A program made the translations under genes and the position numbers. Under the pieces are notes generated by a model. That model saw only the letters and a list, made by a program, of their open reading frames with translations. It had not been told where the DNA came from and ran no database searches. This document shows positions 57,002-64,000 of a stretch of 64,000 bases of DNA, in pieces. Source of the stretch: Mycolicibacterium neoaurum ATCC 25795 (GTDB lineage Bacteria; Actinomycetota; Actinomycetes; Mycobacteriales; Mycobacteriaceae); contig NZ_JMDW01000008.1 of NCBI RefSeq assembly GCF_000691525.1, forward strand, positions 372,001-436,000, written 5' to 3'. The first letter of the stretch is position 1. Each line of letters starts with the position of its first letter.

Positions 57002-57667
57002 TCAGCCCGGCTCGCTCGACCCGTCGAGCAGGGTCAGGGTCTCCCAGTTCTGCTGGGTCGCCGCAGCCGCCGCCTCGGCGTCGCGGCGGCGGCAGCACTC
57101 GATGATCCGCTCGTGTTGGGCTATCGACTGCCGGCCCGACAACGAGGAGAATCGCTGGTACTCCAGGCGCCGCAACACCGGGGTCACCGTTTCCAAAGCC
57201 ACCGAGATCGCGTGGTTGCCACTCGCCGCCACGGCGACATCGTGAAAGCGCGCATCGGCGCGCATGGCGGCGGCCGGATCCTCCAGGTCGAGTGCGTCGG
57301 CGAACTCGGCATTGGCCGCGACCATGGCGTCGATATCGGCTTCGGTCAACACCGGGACGGCGAGCCGGACGGCCAGCGCGTGCATCGCGGCCGCGACGGC
57401 CTGGGCGTCCAGGGCCGCCTTGCGTTCGATGGTGGAGACCACCGTCGAACGACCCGGCATCGTCTCCACCAGACCGGCGGTCTCGAGCCGGGCGATCGCC
57501 TCCCGGATCGGGGTGCGGCTGATCCCGAGCCAGCGTTCCAGCTCGGGATCACGCAGCTTCTCCCCGGGTGCCAACGTGCCGTTGACGATGGCGTCCCGCA
57601 GTGACAGGTAGGCCTGATCACGCAGCAGCGACCTCTTGTGTCTACCCTGTTCACCCGGCACCGGCAT
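57002..57667 (-). CDS. GntR-family (FadR/FCD subtype) regulator
   Basis: 221 residues. The winged helix is LRDQAYLSLRDAIVNGTLAPGEKLRDPELERWLGISRTPIREAIARLETAGLV; the C-terminal all-helical FCD domain has the metal-binding Asp/His positions (RADARFHDVAVAASGN, QHERIIECC). Such proteins sense organic acids. ATG 57667 is chosen as the first Met before the conserved region; the frame is open to 57724. It lies 10 bp downstream of the GMC oxidoreductase gene on the same strand and may regulate it. Confidence 0.88.
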   Translation of the reverse strand: MPVPGEQGRHKRSLLRDQAYLSLRDAIVNGTLAPGEKLRDPELERWLGISRTPIREAIARLETAGLVETMPGRSTVVSTIERKAALDAQAVAAAMHALAVRLAVPVLTEADIDAMVAANAEFADALDLEDPAAAMRADARFHDVAVAASGNHAISVALETVTPVLRRLEYQRFSSLSGRQSIAQHERIIECCRRRDAEAAAAATQQNWETLTLLDGSSEPG

Positions 57668-57677
57668 GCACCGAATC

Positions 57678-59237
57678 CTATGTCGGGGTGCAGATGCCAC
57701 GGATGAGGTCGGCGGCCTTCTCACCGATCATGATGGTCGCCGCGTTCGTGTTCACCGACACGATGGTCGGCATCACCGACGCATCGGCCACCCGTAGGCC
57801 CTGCAGGCCGTGCACCCGTAGCTCGGGGTCGACGACCGACTCCGGGCCGGTGCCCATCGCCGCGCTGCCGACCGGGTGGTAGTAGGTGCTGGTCGCCCGC
57901 ACGACATGGCGGCGCAACCCGACCTCGTCGACGGTGTCCGGGCCCGGCAGCACTTCGCGGCCACACCAGGGCGCGAAGGCATCGGTGGCCGCGATCTCAC
58001 GGGCCAGCCGGACGCCCTGGATCAACCTGCGCACGTCGGATTCCGTGCCCAGATAGTTCGGATCGATGAGCGGGGCCGTCTCCGGATCCGGTCCGGCGAG
58101 CCGGATACTGCCGCGGGCGTGCGGGACCGCCGCGACGGCGATCGTAAAGCTGTTGGCCGGCGAGCTCAGATGTGGCGGATGGAACGGGACATGGATGAAC
58201 ATCAGCTGCATGTCCGGTCCGGTCAGCGCTGCGTTGCTGCGCCAGGCGAGCGATGTTTCGGCATGGTTGGTGAGCCCGGGTGGGATGGGTCGCGACGCCT
58301 CGAACACCACCGGACACAGCGGATGATCGTGCAGATTGCGGCCAACACCGGGTAGATGGTGGCGCACCGATATGCCGACCGATCGCAGTTCGGGGTCCGG
58401 GCCCACCCCGGACAGCAGAAGTAGACGAGGGGTGTCGACCGCCCCGGCACTGAGGATCACCTCGGCGTCGGCCATACCGCGGCACAGGCGGCCATCCATC
58501 GCGAATTCCACACCGATGCAACGGGTGCCGGAGAAGAGGAGTCGTCGTGCGCGAGATCCGGTGGAGATGGTCAGATTGGGGCGGGCCCGCACCGACGGAG
58601 GCAGGTAGGCCACGGCGGTACTCTGCCGGCGTCCCTGTGCTATCGCCAGATCATGCCAGCCTGCGCCCTCCGGGTCGGCGCCGTTGAAGTCATCGGTCAC
58701 CGCGAAACCCGCCTGCTGTGCGCCGTCGAGGAACACCTGGGACAGCGGATTCGCGGTGTCGGGTGAAACCGGGGCCGGTGACATCGGGCCGCCGGTGCCG
58801 CGGTAGCGGACATCGCGCCCTGGCACGGTTTCCATGCGTCGGAAGTAGGGCAGCAGCGACGCGTGATCCCAGCCGTGGCAACCGGCCTTCGCCCAGGTGT
58901 CGAAATCGTCGGGATGTCCACGCAGGTGCACCATGGCGTTGATGCTGCTGCTGCCGCCCAGGGTATTTCCCCGTGGCCAATTATGTTGCAGTCCATCGGT
59001 TCCCGGCTGAGGGACGGTGCGGTAGTTGTGGTCGACCGGGCTGCCCCACAGCGTCGGCCATGCCGGTGGCGTGGCCACGGCCGGGTCGGTGTCCGGCGGG
59101 CCGGACTCCAGCAGGAGCACCGTGGTGCCGGGATCTTCGGAGAGTCGGCTGGCGATGACACTGCCTGCCGAACCGGCGCCGATCACGACGAAGTCGTACG
59201 TGTCGTTGATGGCGGTGTCGGTGGTGCGGATGGTCAT
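57678..59237 (-). CDS. GMC oxidoreductase (choline dehydrogenase-like)
   Basis: FAD-dependent alcohol dehydrogenase of 519 residues. FVVIGAGSAGSVIASRLSED is the FAD motif, GNTLGGSSSINAMVHLRGHP the GMC signature 1, GAVDTPRLLLLSGVG signature 2, and the active-site His lies in YYHPVGSAAMG with Asn in VNTNAATIMIG. The substrate is unknown. It is flanked by GntR and MarR regulators, suggesting an inducible catabolic step. It is distinct from mftG at 12739. Confidence 0.93.
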   Translation of the reverse strand: MTIRTTDTAINDTYDFVVIGAGSAGSVIASRLSEDPGTTVLLLESGPPDTDPAVATPPAWPTLWGSPVDHNYRTVPQPGTDGLQHNWPRGNTLGGSSSINAMVHLRGHPDDFDTWAKAGCHGWDHASLLPYFRRMETVPGRDVRYRGTGGPMSPAPVSPDTANPLSQVFLDGAQQAGFAVTDDFNGADPEGAGWHDLAIAQGRRQSTAVAYLPPSVRARPNLTISTGSRARRLLFSGTRCIGVEFAMDGRLCRGMADAEVILSAGAVDTPRLLLLSGVGPDPELRSVGISVRHHLPGVGRNLHDHPLCPVVFEASRPIPPGLTNHAETSLAWRSNAALTGPDMQLMFIHVPFHPPHLSSPANSFTIAVAAVPHARGSIRLAGPDPETAPLIDPNYLGTESDVRRLIQGVRLAREIAATDAFAPWCGREVLPGPDTVDEVGLRRHVVRATSTYYHPVGSAAMGTGPESVVDPELRVHGLQGLRVADASVMPTIVSVNTNAATIMIGEKAADLIRGICTPT

Positions 59238-59262
59238 GGGAACCTCTCGTGGTCGGGAAATG

Positions 59263-59278
59263 CAATATATTGGATATC
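59263..59278. promoter_or_regulatory. Palindromes between GMC oxidoreductase and MarR genes
   Basis: CAATATATTG (59263-59272) is a perfect 10-bp palindrome and is followed by GATATC (59273-59278). They sit 26 bp before the GMC start in the divergent interval, a natural MarR operator position. Confidence 0.5.
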
Positions 59279-59360
59279 GCTATTCGGACGGAGTTTGTTC
59301 CCCGTCGCGCCGATCCCGCTCGGTTTTGTCTCGTCAGGTGGTCAGACGGTAAGAAAAGGG

Positions 59361-59864
59361 ATGCCCTCACACCCCGGTAAGCGCGACCCGATAGCTCTGG
59401 CGCGCGCCAACTGGGAGCGCGCCGGCTGGTCCGATGTCGCCGACGGCATGGTGGCGGTCACCTCGGTGATGCGGGCCCACCAGATCCTGCTGGCGCGCGT
59501 GGAGAACGCCCTGCGCCCCTACGATCTGAGCTTCTCCCGCTTCGAGCTGCTACGGCTGTTGGCATTCAGTAGGAACGGCGAGCTGCCGATCACCAAGGCC
59601 TCCGACCGGCTCCAGGTGCACGTCACCAGCGTCACCCATGCCATCCGACGGCTCGAGGCCGACGGGCTGGTCGAACGGTTGCCGCACCCGACCGATGGCC
59701 GCACCACCTTGGTGCGACTGACCGACCTGGGTCGATCGACGGTCGAGGACGCCACCGAGACGCTCAACGCCGAGGTGTTCGCCGATATCGGCATCCCCGA
59801 CGAGGATTCGCGCTCGCTCGCCGCGGCGATCGAGGCGCTGCGCCGGCACAGCGGGGACTTCTGA
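59361..59864 (+). CDS. MarR-family regulator
   Basis: 167 residues with a winged helix: RFELLRLLAFSRNGELPITKASDRLQVHVTSVTHAIRRLEADGLVERLPHPTDGRTTLVRLTDLG. It is divergent from the GMC oxidoreductase gene and probably controls it through the palindromes at 59263-59278. ATG 59361 directly follows AAAAGGG, an unusually tight Shine-Dalgarno spacing, but no better start exists in frame. Confidence 0.88.
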   Translation: MPSHPGKRDPIALARANWERAGWSDVADGMVAVTSVMRAHQILLARVENALRPYDLSFSRFELLRLLAFSRNGELPITKASDRLQVHVTSVTHAIRRLEADGLVERLPHPTDGRTTLVRLTDLGRSTVEDATETLNAEVFADIGIPDEDSRSLAAAIEALRRHSGDF

Positions 59865-59875
59865 CAGCCCGCGAG

Positions 59876-59924
59876 ACTACGGGTTCTGCTGCCCGGCGGC
59901 GGATTCCCCAGCAAAACCCGTAGT
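59876..59924. terminator. Inverted repeat overlapping the histidine-kinase stop codon
   Basis: ACTACGGGTTcTGCT (59876-59890) pairs with AGCAaAACCCGTAGT (59910-59924); one mismatched pair, 19-base loop. The left arm covers the kinase stop codon (59877-59879) and the rest lies in its last codons; the convergent MarR stop is 12 bp away. It probably acts as a shared terminator. Confidence 0.65.
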
Positions 59925-61112
59925 GTCGGCGGCCGGGATCGGGATGCTGGCGGTGACAGTGGTACCCGCGCCCGGCCGGGACCGGATATGCAGGCGACCG
60001 CCGACGATCTCGGCGCGCTCGGCCATCGACAACAATCCGTAGCCGCCCATCTCGTCGCCGCCGAGGGGATGCTCGAATGTGTCGAATCCGATTCCGTCAT
60101 CGGTGATTTCGAGTCGGGCCTGCTGATCGGAGACCGAGAACGTGAGTTTCGCGCGGGTGGCGCGGGCGTGTTTGACGACGTTCTGCAGGCATTCCTGGGC
60201 GATCCGGTACAGCGCGAGCTCGATATGGTCGGGCAACCGTCGATCGGCGAGTTCGACCGCCAATTCGAGCTCGGGGATGGAGCGCGCCAGACTGGCCAGT
60301 CCGCCGGCCAGGCCGAGATCGTCGAGCACCGGCGGGCGCAACCCGCTGATCGCCGCGCGTGCCTCCTGCAATGTCAGGTCGGCCAATTCGCGGGCCTTGG
60401 CCAACTGGTCGGCCGCGGTCACCGGATTGTCGGCGACGGCGCGCCCCGCGGCATCGAGCCAGTAGGACAGCGTCACCAGGCGCTGGGAGATGCCGTCGTG
60501 GATATCGCCGGCCAGCCGCCGCCGTTCCAGCTCTTGGGCCTCGATGACCTGCTCGACGAAATTCTCGTGGGCGCGTTCGCGGGCCACCAACTGGCGGTGT
60601 AGGCGGGCCTGGTGCAGTGCACCCGCGATGAGCCGCCCGATGACCAGCAACAGCTCGACATCGCGTCCGGTGAACTCGCGGCGCTGCACGGTGTGCACAT
60701 TCAGTACGCCGACCAGACCGCCCGGATCGGTCTGCATGGGCACCGAGACCATCGAGGTGAAATCCGAACCGCGCAGCGACTCGAAGGGCAGGTAGCGCGG
60801 ATCGGATTCCTTGTCGTGACCGATCACCACCGGCTGACGGTTGCTGGCGACCCAACCGGATATCCCGTGGCCGAGCGGCAGGCGGATCTTGCCGACCTCA
60901 CTGTCGAACGGAGGGGTCGCGCCGGTCAGCGTCAGCGACCGCTCGGTGTCGTCGAGCACGTGCACGAAACACACGTCGGTGGCCGTGGCATCGGTGATCA
61001 TCCGGGCGGCGGCCGCAGCCAACGGCTCCACACCGGGACCGCTGGAGGTCGCCTGGATCAGTTCGCGCAGCAGGGCCAGCTCCCGGTCGGCGGTCAGGAT
61101 GGGGCTCGTCAC
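59877..61112 (-). CDS. GAF-domain sensor histidine kinase (NarX/DesK type)
   Basis: 411 residues. An N-terminal GAF domain (about 20-165; CFVHVLDDTERSLTLTG, PLGHGISGWVASNRQPVVI) precedes the HisKA_3 dimerisation helix with the phospho-His in ELERRRLAGDIHDGISQRLVTLSYW and a HATPase domain (ALYRIAQECLQNVVKHARA, ITDDGIGFD, GGYGLLSMAERAEIVGG). No membrane helices, so it senses a cytoplasmic signal. The GTG overlaps the response-regulator stop by 4 bp. Confidence 0.92.
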   Translation of the reverse strand: MTSPILTADRELALLRELIQATSSGPGVEPLAAAAARMITDATATDVCFVHVLDDTERSLTLTGATPPFDSEVGKIRLPLGHGISGWVASNRQPVVIGHDKESDPRYLPFESLRGSDFTSMVSVPMQTDPGGLVGVLNVHTVQRREFTGRDVELLLVIGRLIAGALHQARLHRQLVARERAHENFVEQVIEAQELERRRLAGDIHDGISQRLVTLSYWLDAAGRAVADNPVTAADQLAKARELADLTLQEARAAISGLRPPVLDDLGLAGGLASLARSIPELELAVELADRRLPDHIELALYRIAQECLQNVVKHARATRAKLTFSVSDQQARLEITDDGIGFDTFEHPLGGDEMGGYGLLSMAERAEIVGGRLHIRSRPGAGTTVTASIPIPAADTTGFAGESAAGQQNP

Positions 61113-61783
61113 CGGTAGATGCCCTCCCGTAGAGCGGTGGCCACCGCGCCGGTGCGATCGCCGACGCCGAGCTTGCGATAGATCGAACTCAAGTGGGTCT
61201 TGACCGTTTCCTCACCGATCACCAGCTTGGCGGCGATACCGCGGTTGGACAGCCCGCTGACCACATACGACAAGATCTCGCTCTCACGCTGGGTGAGCCC
61301 CTGCCGGGCACCCGGCCAGAACTCGTCGCGCTGCAGGCGGGCCGCGGTATCGGCGGCGCGTGCCGCCATGCCGGGGTCGATGGCCGTCTGGCCGCGGTGG
61401 GCCAGTTCGAGCTGGCGGACCAGTTCGTCACTGCTGATGCTCTTGAGCAGATAGCCCGATGCGCCGACCCGAAGTGCCTGGAACAGGTACTGCTCGTCCT
61501 CGTATACCGACAGCATGACGATCTTGCGGTCGGGATCGCGCTCCCGCAGCGCCAGGCACAGATCCAAGCCGCTGGACCCCTGCATCCGGACATCGCACAG
61601 CACGATGTCCGGGTCCAGTTCGGCGACCACCACGAGGGCCCGTTCGGCGCCGACGGCCTGCCCGACGACCTGCACACGATCCTCGAAGCTCACGAGCATG
61701 GCCTTGAGCCCCTCGATGACCATCTCGTGGTCGTCGACCAGCACAAGGCGCATCGGGCTGGACGGCGCCATGCCAACAACCAT
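61109..61783 (-). CDS. NarL/LuxR-type response regulator paired with the GAF kinase
   Basis: About 224 residues. Receiver: LVLVDDHEMVIEGLKAML, phospho-acceptor Asp in DIVLCDVRMQGSSGLDL and Lys in GYLLKSISSDEL. LuxR helix-turn-helix: LTQRESEILSYVVSGLSNRGIAAKLVIGEETVKTHLSSIYRKLG. Starts at 61783, or ATG 61771; no ribosome binding site separates them. Coupled by GTGA to the kinase gene; divergent from the HAD gene, a possible target. Confidence 0.92.
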   Translation of the reverse strand: MVVGMAPSSPMRLVLVDDHEMVIEGLKAMLVSFEDRVQVVGQAVGAERALVVVAELDPDIVLCDVRMQGSSGLDLCLALRERDPDRKIVMLSVYEDEQYLFQALRVGASGYLLKSISSDELVRQLELAHRGQTAIDPGMAARAADTAARLQRDEFWPGARQGLTQRESEILSYVVSGLSNRGIAAKLVIGEETVKTHLSSIYRKLGVGDRTGAVATALREGIYR

Positions 61784-61876
61784 AGGGTCGCCGGGCGGCC
61801 GGCAGACCCAACTTGGCCCACCCAATCCCCCTTCTGGGGGACGCGCCACAAATGTGAGCTGGGCCACTCTTGTGCG

Positions 61877-62674
61877 ATGACGACGCCACTGGATAGTGCC
61901 GGACCCGCCGCCACCTACCTGTTCCGCCGTACCGACCCGTTGCGCGCGCTGGTGCTCGATCTCGATGCCCTGGCCGACCTGCGTTTCGATGGCTACCGCG
62001 CGGTGTTCAACGCCGCCTTCGCCGCCCTCGGCCTTCCCGTGCAGTGGAGCGTCGAGCGCTACCGGCAGCTCCTGGCGCTGCCCGACGAACGGCTGCGGGT
62101 CGCGGCCGAGCTGCGTAAACGATGTATCGGCACCGACTGCGATGTGCTGGTGCGGGTCCTGGTCGAGCAGGTGTGCGAGACCAAGGAGGCCCTGCTGCAG
62201 CGGGTGATGCTCGACGCGGGGCTCAGCCCGCGCACCGGGCTCAACGATCTGGTGACCGATGCCTTCGTCGCGCAGGTGCCGATCGCGGTCATCACCGACG
62301 GCCGCCGGCGCTGGGCGCAGCCGCTGGTGAGCCAGCTGGTGGGGGCCGGTCTGGTGGAGGCCGTGGTGACTGCCGACGATATCGGTGTGCCGCCGCGCGG
62401 GGATGCCCTGATCCGGCAGGCGCTGGTCGAACTGGGCGTGGCGCCGCATGACGCACTGGCCATCGTCGGGTCGGCCACCGGCCTGCGCGGCGCCGACACC
62501 GCGGGCCTGGCCACCGTGCTGATCGACGGCGACGCGCACCCCGCGGCCGCGGTTCCGGCTGCCGCGGCCGCGGTGCGTCGCGATTACAGCGGGACCGACG
62601 GCGGCCTGCGGCTGGCCCAATGCCGCCGACTGCACGCGCAGTGGTGGGCCGAACACAACGTTCCGGCGGCCTGA
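61877..62674 (+). CDS. HAD-superfamily protein with atypical motif I
   Basis: 265 residues resembling HAD phosphatases: motif I LVLDLDALADL (the usual Gly-Thr after the second Asp is absent), motif II in AVITDGRRRW, and a late LAIVGSATGLRGADTAGLATVLID like the motif IV loop but without its usual acidic pair. It may be a weak or inactive phosphatase. It is divergent from the two-component system; the 93-bp gap contains a CCCCC/GGGGG hairpin. Confidence 0.7.
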   Translation: MTTPLDSAGPAATYLFRRTDPLRALVLDLDALADLRFDGYRAVFNAAFAALGLPVQWSVERYRQLLALPDERLRVAAELRKRCIGTDCDVLVRVLVEQVCETKEALLQRVMLDAGLSPRTGLNDLVTDAFVAQVPIAVITDGRRRWAQPLVSQLVGAGLVEAVVTADDIGVPPRGDALIRQALVELGVAPHDALAIVGSATGLRGADTAGLATVLIDGDAHPAAAVPAAAAAVRRDYSGTDGGLRLAQCRRLHAQWWAEHNVPAA

Positions 62675-62708
62675 CCGCGCCGACGCCGCTTGTCGCCGGT
62701 GCCTGCGA

Positions 62709-63173
62709 TCACAGCGGCACCCAGATCCCGAAGAACCAGAACCCCCACTGGTTGAACCCCGGGTCCCAGACCGGAGTCACGGTCTGTCCCCAATAGTCGA
62801 AGGGTGCCGGTGGCGGCGCCCACGGTGGCGGGGGCGGGTCGAATCCCCACGGCCGCGGCGGTGGGGGCGGTGGTCCGAAACCCCATGGGGCCGGCCCGTT
62901 GCCCCATGGCGGGGGATGTCCGTGCCAGTGCGGGTCACCGGGCGGACCACCGGGACCACCCGGATTGCCAGGCCCACCCGGGCCACCAGGGCCACCGGGA
63001 TTGCCCGGCGGGGGCGGTGGCCCGGCCGGGCCACAGTGCACGCCAGGCGGACCGCATGGTGGACCCGGTGCGGCGTAGGCCACGCCGGACCCCACCCCGA
63101 TGGCAGCCATACCGATCACACCGGCCGCGCCCACGGCGAGCAGCCCCGCCGTGCATCGCTTCGTCACGCTCAT
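62709..63173 (-). CDS. Small secreted Gly/Pro-rich protein
   Basis: 154 residues. A signal peptide ends at GVAYAAPG; then a collagen-like low-complexity region with GGP/GNP triplets, a Pro/Trp-rich stretch (PPPPRPWGFDPPPPPWAPP) and a hydrophobic aromatic C-terminus (FNQWGFWFFGIWVPL). GAGGGAG precedes the ATG at 63173. Secreted proteins of this kind are common in mycobacteria; function unknown. Confidence 0.8.
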   Translation of the reverse strand: MSVTKRCTAGLLAVGAAGVIGMAAIGVGSGVAYAAPGPPCGPPGVHCGPAGPPPPPGNPGGPGGPGGPGNPGGPGGPPGDPHWHGHPPPWGNGPAPWGFGPPPPPPRPWGFDPPPPPWAPPPAPFDYWGQTVTPVWDPGFNQWGFWFFGIWVPL

Positions 63174-63247
63174 GTCGAACTCCCTCGACGATCAGGTTTC
63201 CCGACCTGGAGTCCACAGTCACCCTCGAACCTGCAAGCAGGCTGTGA

Positions 63248-64000
63248 CTATCCCGCGCGCAACGCCTCGATGACGGCGCTGAAATCCAACCCGCTGTGCT
63301 CGGCGTTGAAATCCGCGTAGATCTGCGCCGCATGAGTGCCCAGCGGGGCGTTGGAGCCGGTCGATTCGACCGCTGCCATCGCCAGCCCGAGGTCCTTGTG
63401 CATCAGGGCGGTCGCGAACCCGGGCTTGAAATCGTTGTTGGCCGGTGAGGTCGGAACCGGCCCTGGCACCGGGCAATTGGTGCTCACTGCCCAGCAGTTA
63501 CCGGTCGCCCCGGTGATCACGTCGAACAGCTTCTGTTTGTCCAGATCCAGCTTCTCGGCCAGTACGAACGCCTCACCGATGGCGATCTGCTGCACGGCAA
63601 GGACCATGTTGTTACACACCTTGGCGGCCTGGCCGGCGCCCGAGCCCCCGCAGTGGATGATCTTGCCTGCCATAGGATCCAGCGCCGCGGTGGCTCTCGC
63701 GAATTCCTCCTCCTCGCCACCGACCATGAATGCCAGCGTGCCCGCCGCGGCACCCTTGATGCCGCCGGACACCGGGGCATCGAGCTGGGCGAAGCCGGCG
63801 TCGAGGGCCTGCCGGTGGATCTCGCGGGCGTCATCGACGGAAATGGTGGAGGTGTCGATGAACAACGCACCGGCCTTGGCCGCCGGCAGCACCTCGGCAT
63901 AAACGGACTTCACGATGGCACCGTTGGGCAGCGAGGTGATGACGATATCGGCCTCGGCCACCGCCGCGGGGCCGGTGTCGAAGGTGATGATGCCCTTGCC
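63248..64000 (-). CDS. mmsB: 3-hydroxyisobutyrate dehydrogenase, 3' part (5' end outside window)
   Basis: The last 250 residues of a beta-hydroxyacid dehydrogenase, open to the right edge. DAPVSGGIKGAAAGTLAFMVGG is the substrate-binding motif, GSGAGQAAKVCNNM contains the catalytic Lys, and KDLGLA the cofactor-binding Lys. The N-terminal Rossmann motif is beyond the window. The enzyme oxidises 3-hydroxyisobutyrate in valine catabolism; in M. tuberculosis mmsB (Rv0751c) lies with fadE9 and mmsA, probably just upstream here too. Confidence 0.9.
   Translation of the reverse strand, partial: GKGIITFDTGPAAVAEADIVITSLPNGAIVKSVYAEVLPAAKAGALFIDTSTISVDDAREIHRQALDAGFAQLDAPVSGGIKGAAAGTLAFMVGGEEEEFARATAALDPMAGKIIHCGGSGAGQAAKVCNNMVLAVQQIAIGEAFVLAEKLDLDKQKLFDVITGATGNCWAVSTNCPVPGPVPTSPANNDFKPGFATALMHKDLGLAMAAVESTGSNAPLGTHAAQIYADFNAEHSGLDFSAVIEALRAG

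Noticed and set aside
61800..61860. CCCCC/GGGGG hairpin considered as a DosR box upstream of the response regulator and HAD genes
   Set aside because: The symmetry is in the opposite sense (C-rich then G-rich) to the GGGACT/AGTCCC consensus and the flanking bases do not fit.

Overview
The window looks like a chromosomal segment of a fast-growing mycobacterium (Mycolicibacterium-type). It is GC-rich, with many GTG starts and ATGA/GTGA start-stop overlaps. It holds a complete mycofactocin locus directly followed by the S10 and spc ribosomal operons, two MspA-family porins, and the backbone order known from M. tuberculosis (Rv0687/Rv0688, mftR-mftA-G, rpsJ-rpsQ, atsA, rplN-rplO, sppA, two SAM methyltransferases, secY-adk-map, mmsB). 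Species cannot be fixed from this alone. No rRNA, tRNA, IS element or CRISPR array was seen.

Layout. 1-5092: tail of a SHOCT-domain protein; a mycofactocin-type SDR preceded by a KstR-like box; an arginine/ornithine island (rocD, a dimethylargininase-like gene, a divergent AsnC regulator); then a ferredoxin reductase. 5093-6891: an ECF sigma factor and a two-domain VOC protein. 6983-14106: mycofactocin locus with mftR divergent from mftABCDEFG; MftA is only 31 residues. 14103-19873: MFS exporter/TetR pair with a palindromic operator, a cytochrome P450 with its own palindrome, a lipoprotein carboxylesterase and a hotdog-fold protein. 19976-25670: S10 operon from promoter to a double-hairpin terminator. 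25967-32727: a four-gene cassette (exosortase/EpsI-like membrane protein, BcsB-like exported protein, BcsA-like GT2, GT-C-like membrane protein), proposed to make or export a cell-surface polysaccharide. 32798-35872: arylsulfatase and lipoprotein. 35963-40389: spc operon rplN to rplO with promoter and terminator. 40504-42282: sppA.

42365-49022 is a second accessory island. It has a LuxR-type regulator, then tightly overlapping genes for an acyl-CoA-dehydrogenase-like protein, a PIG-L deacetylase fused to a NodS-like methyltransferase, a GT2 and a GT4, followed by a STAS protein and an MHS-family transporter. The enzyme set (glycosyl transfer, N-deacetylation, probable N-methylation, acyl-chain chemistry) resembles the logic of lipo-chitooligosaccharide or mycothiol-like pathways and is the best candidate here for an undescribed biosynthetic system.

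49003-53990: two tandem SAM methyltransferases, an exported protein, two tandem MspA-family porins and a Pro-rich exported protein. 54192-56998: secY-adk-map. 57002-64000: a GntR regulator, GMC oxidoreductase and MarR regulator group, a GAF histidine kinase and LuxR response regulator pair, a degenerate HAD protein, a Gly/Pro-rich secreted protein and the 3' part of mmsB.

A recurring structural theme is long inverted repeats of about 50 bp placed at or next to stop codons (5040-5092, 6936-6984, 35893-35943, 59876-59924); two of them share nearly the same outer arm. The S10 and L14 promoters share spacing and an identical GGTTGCCT start of transcript.
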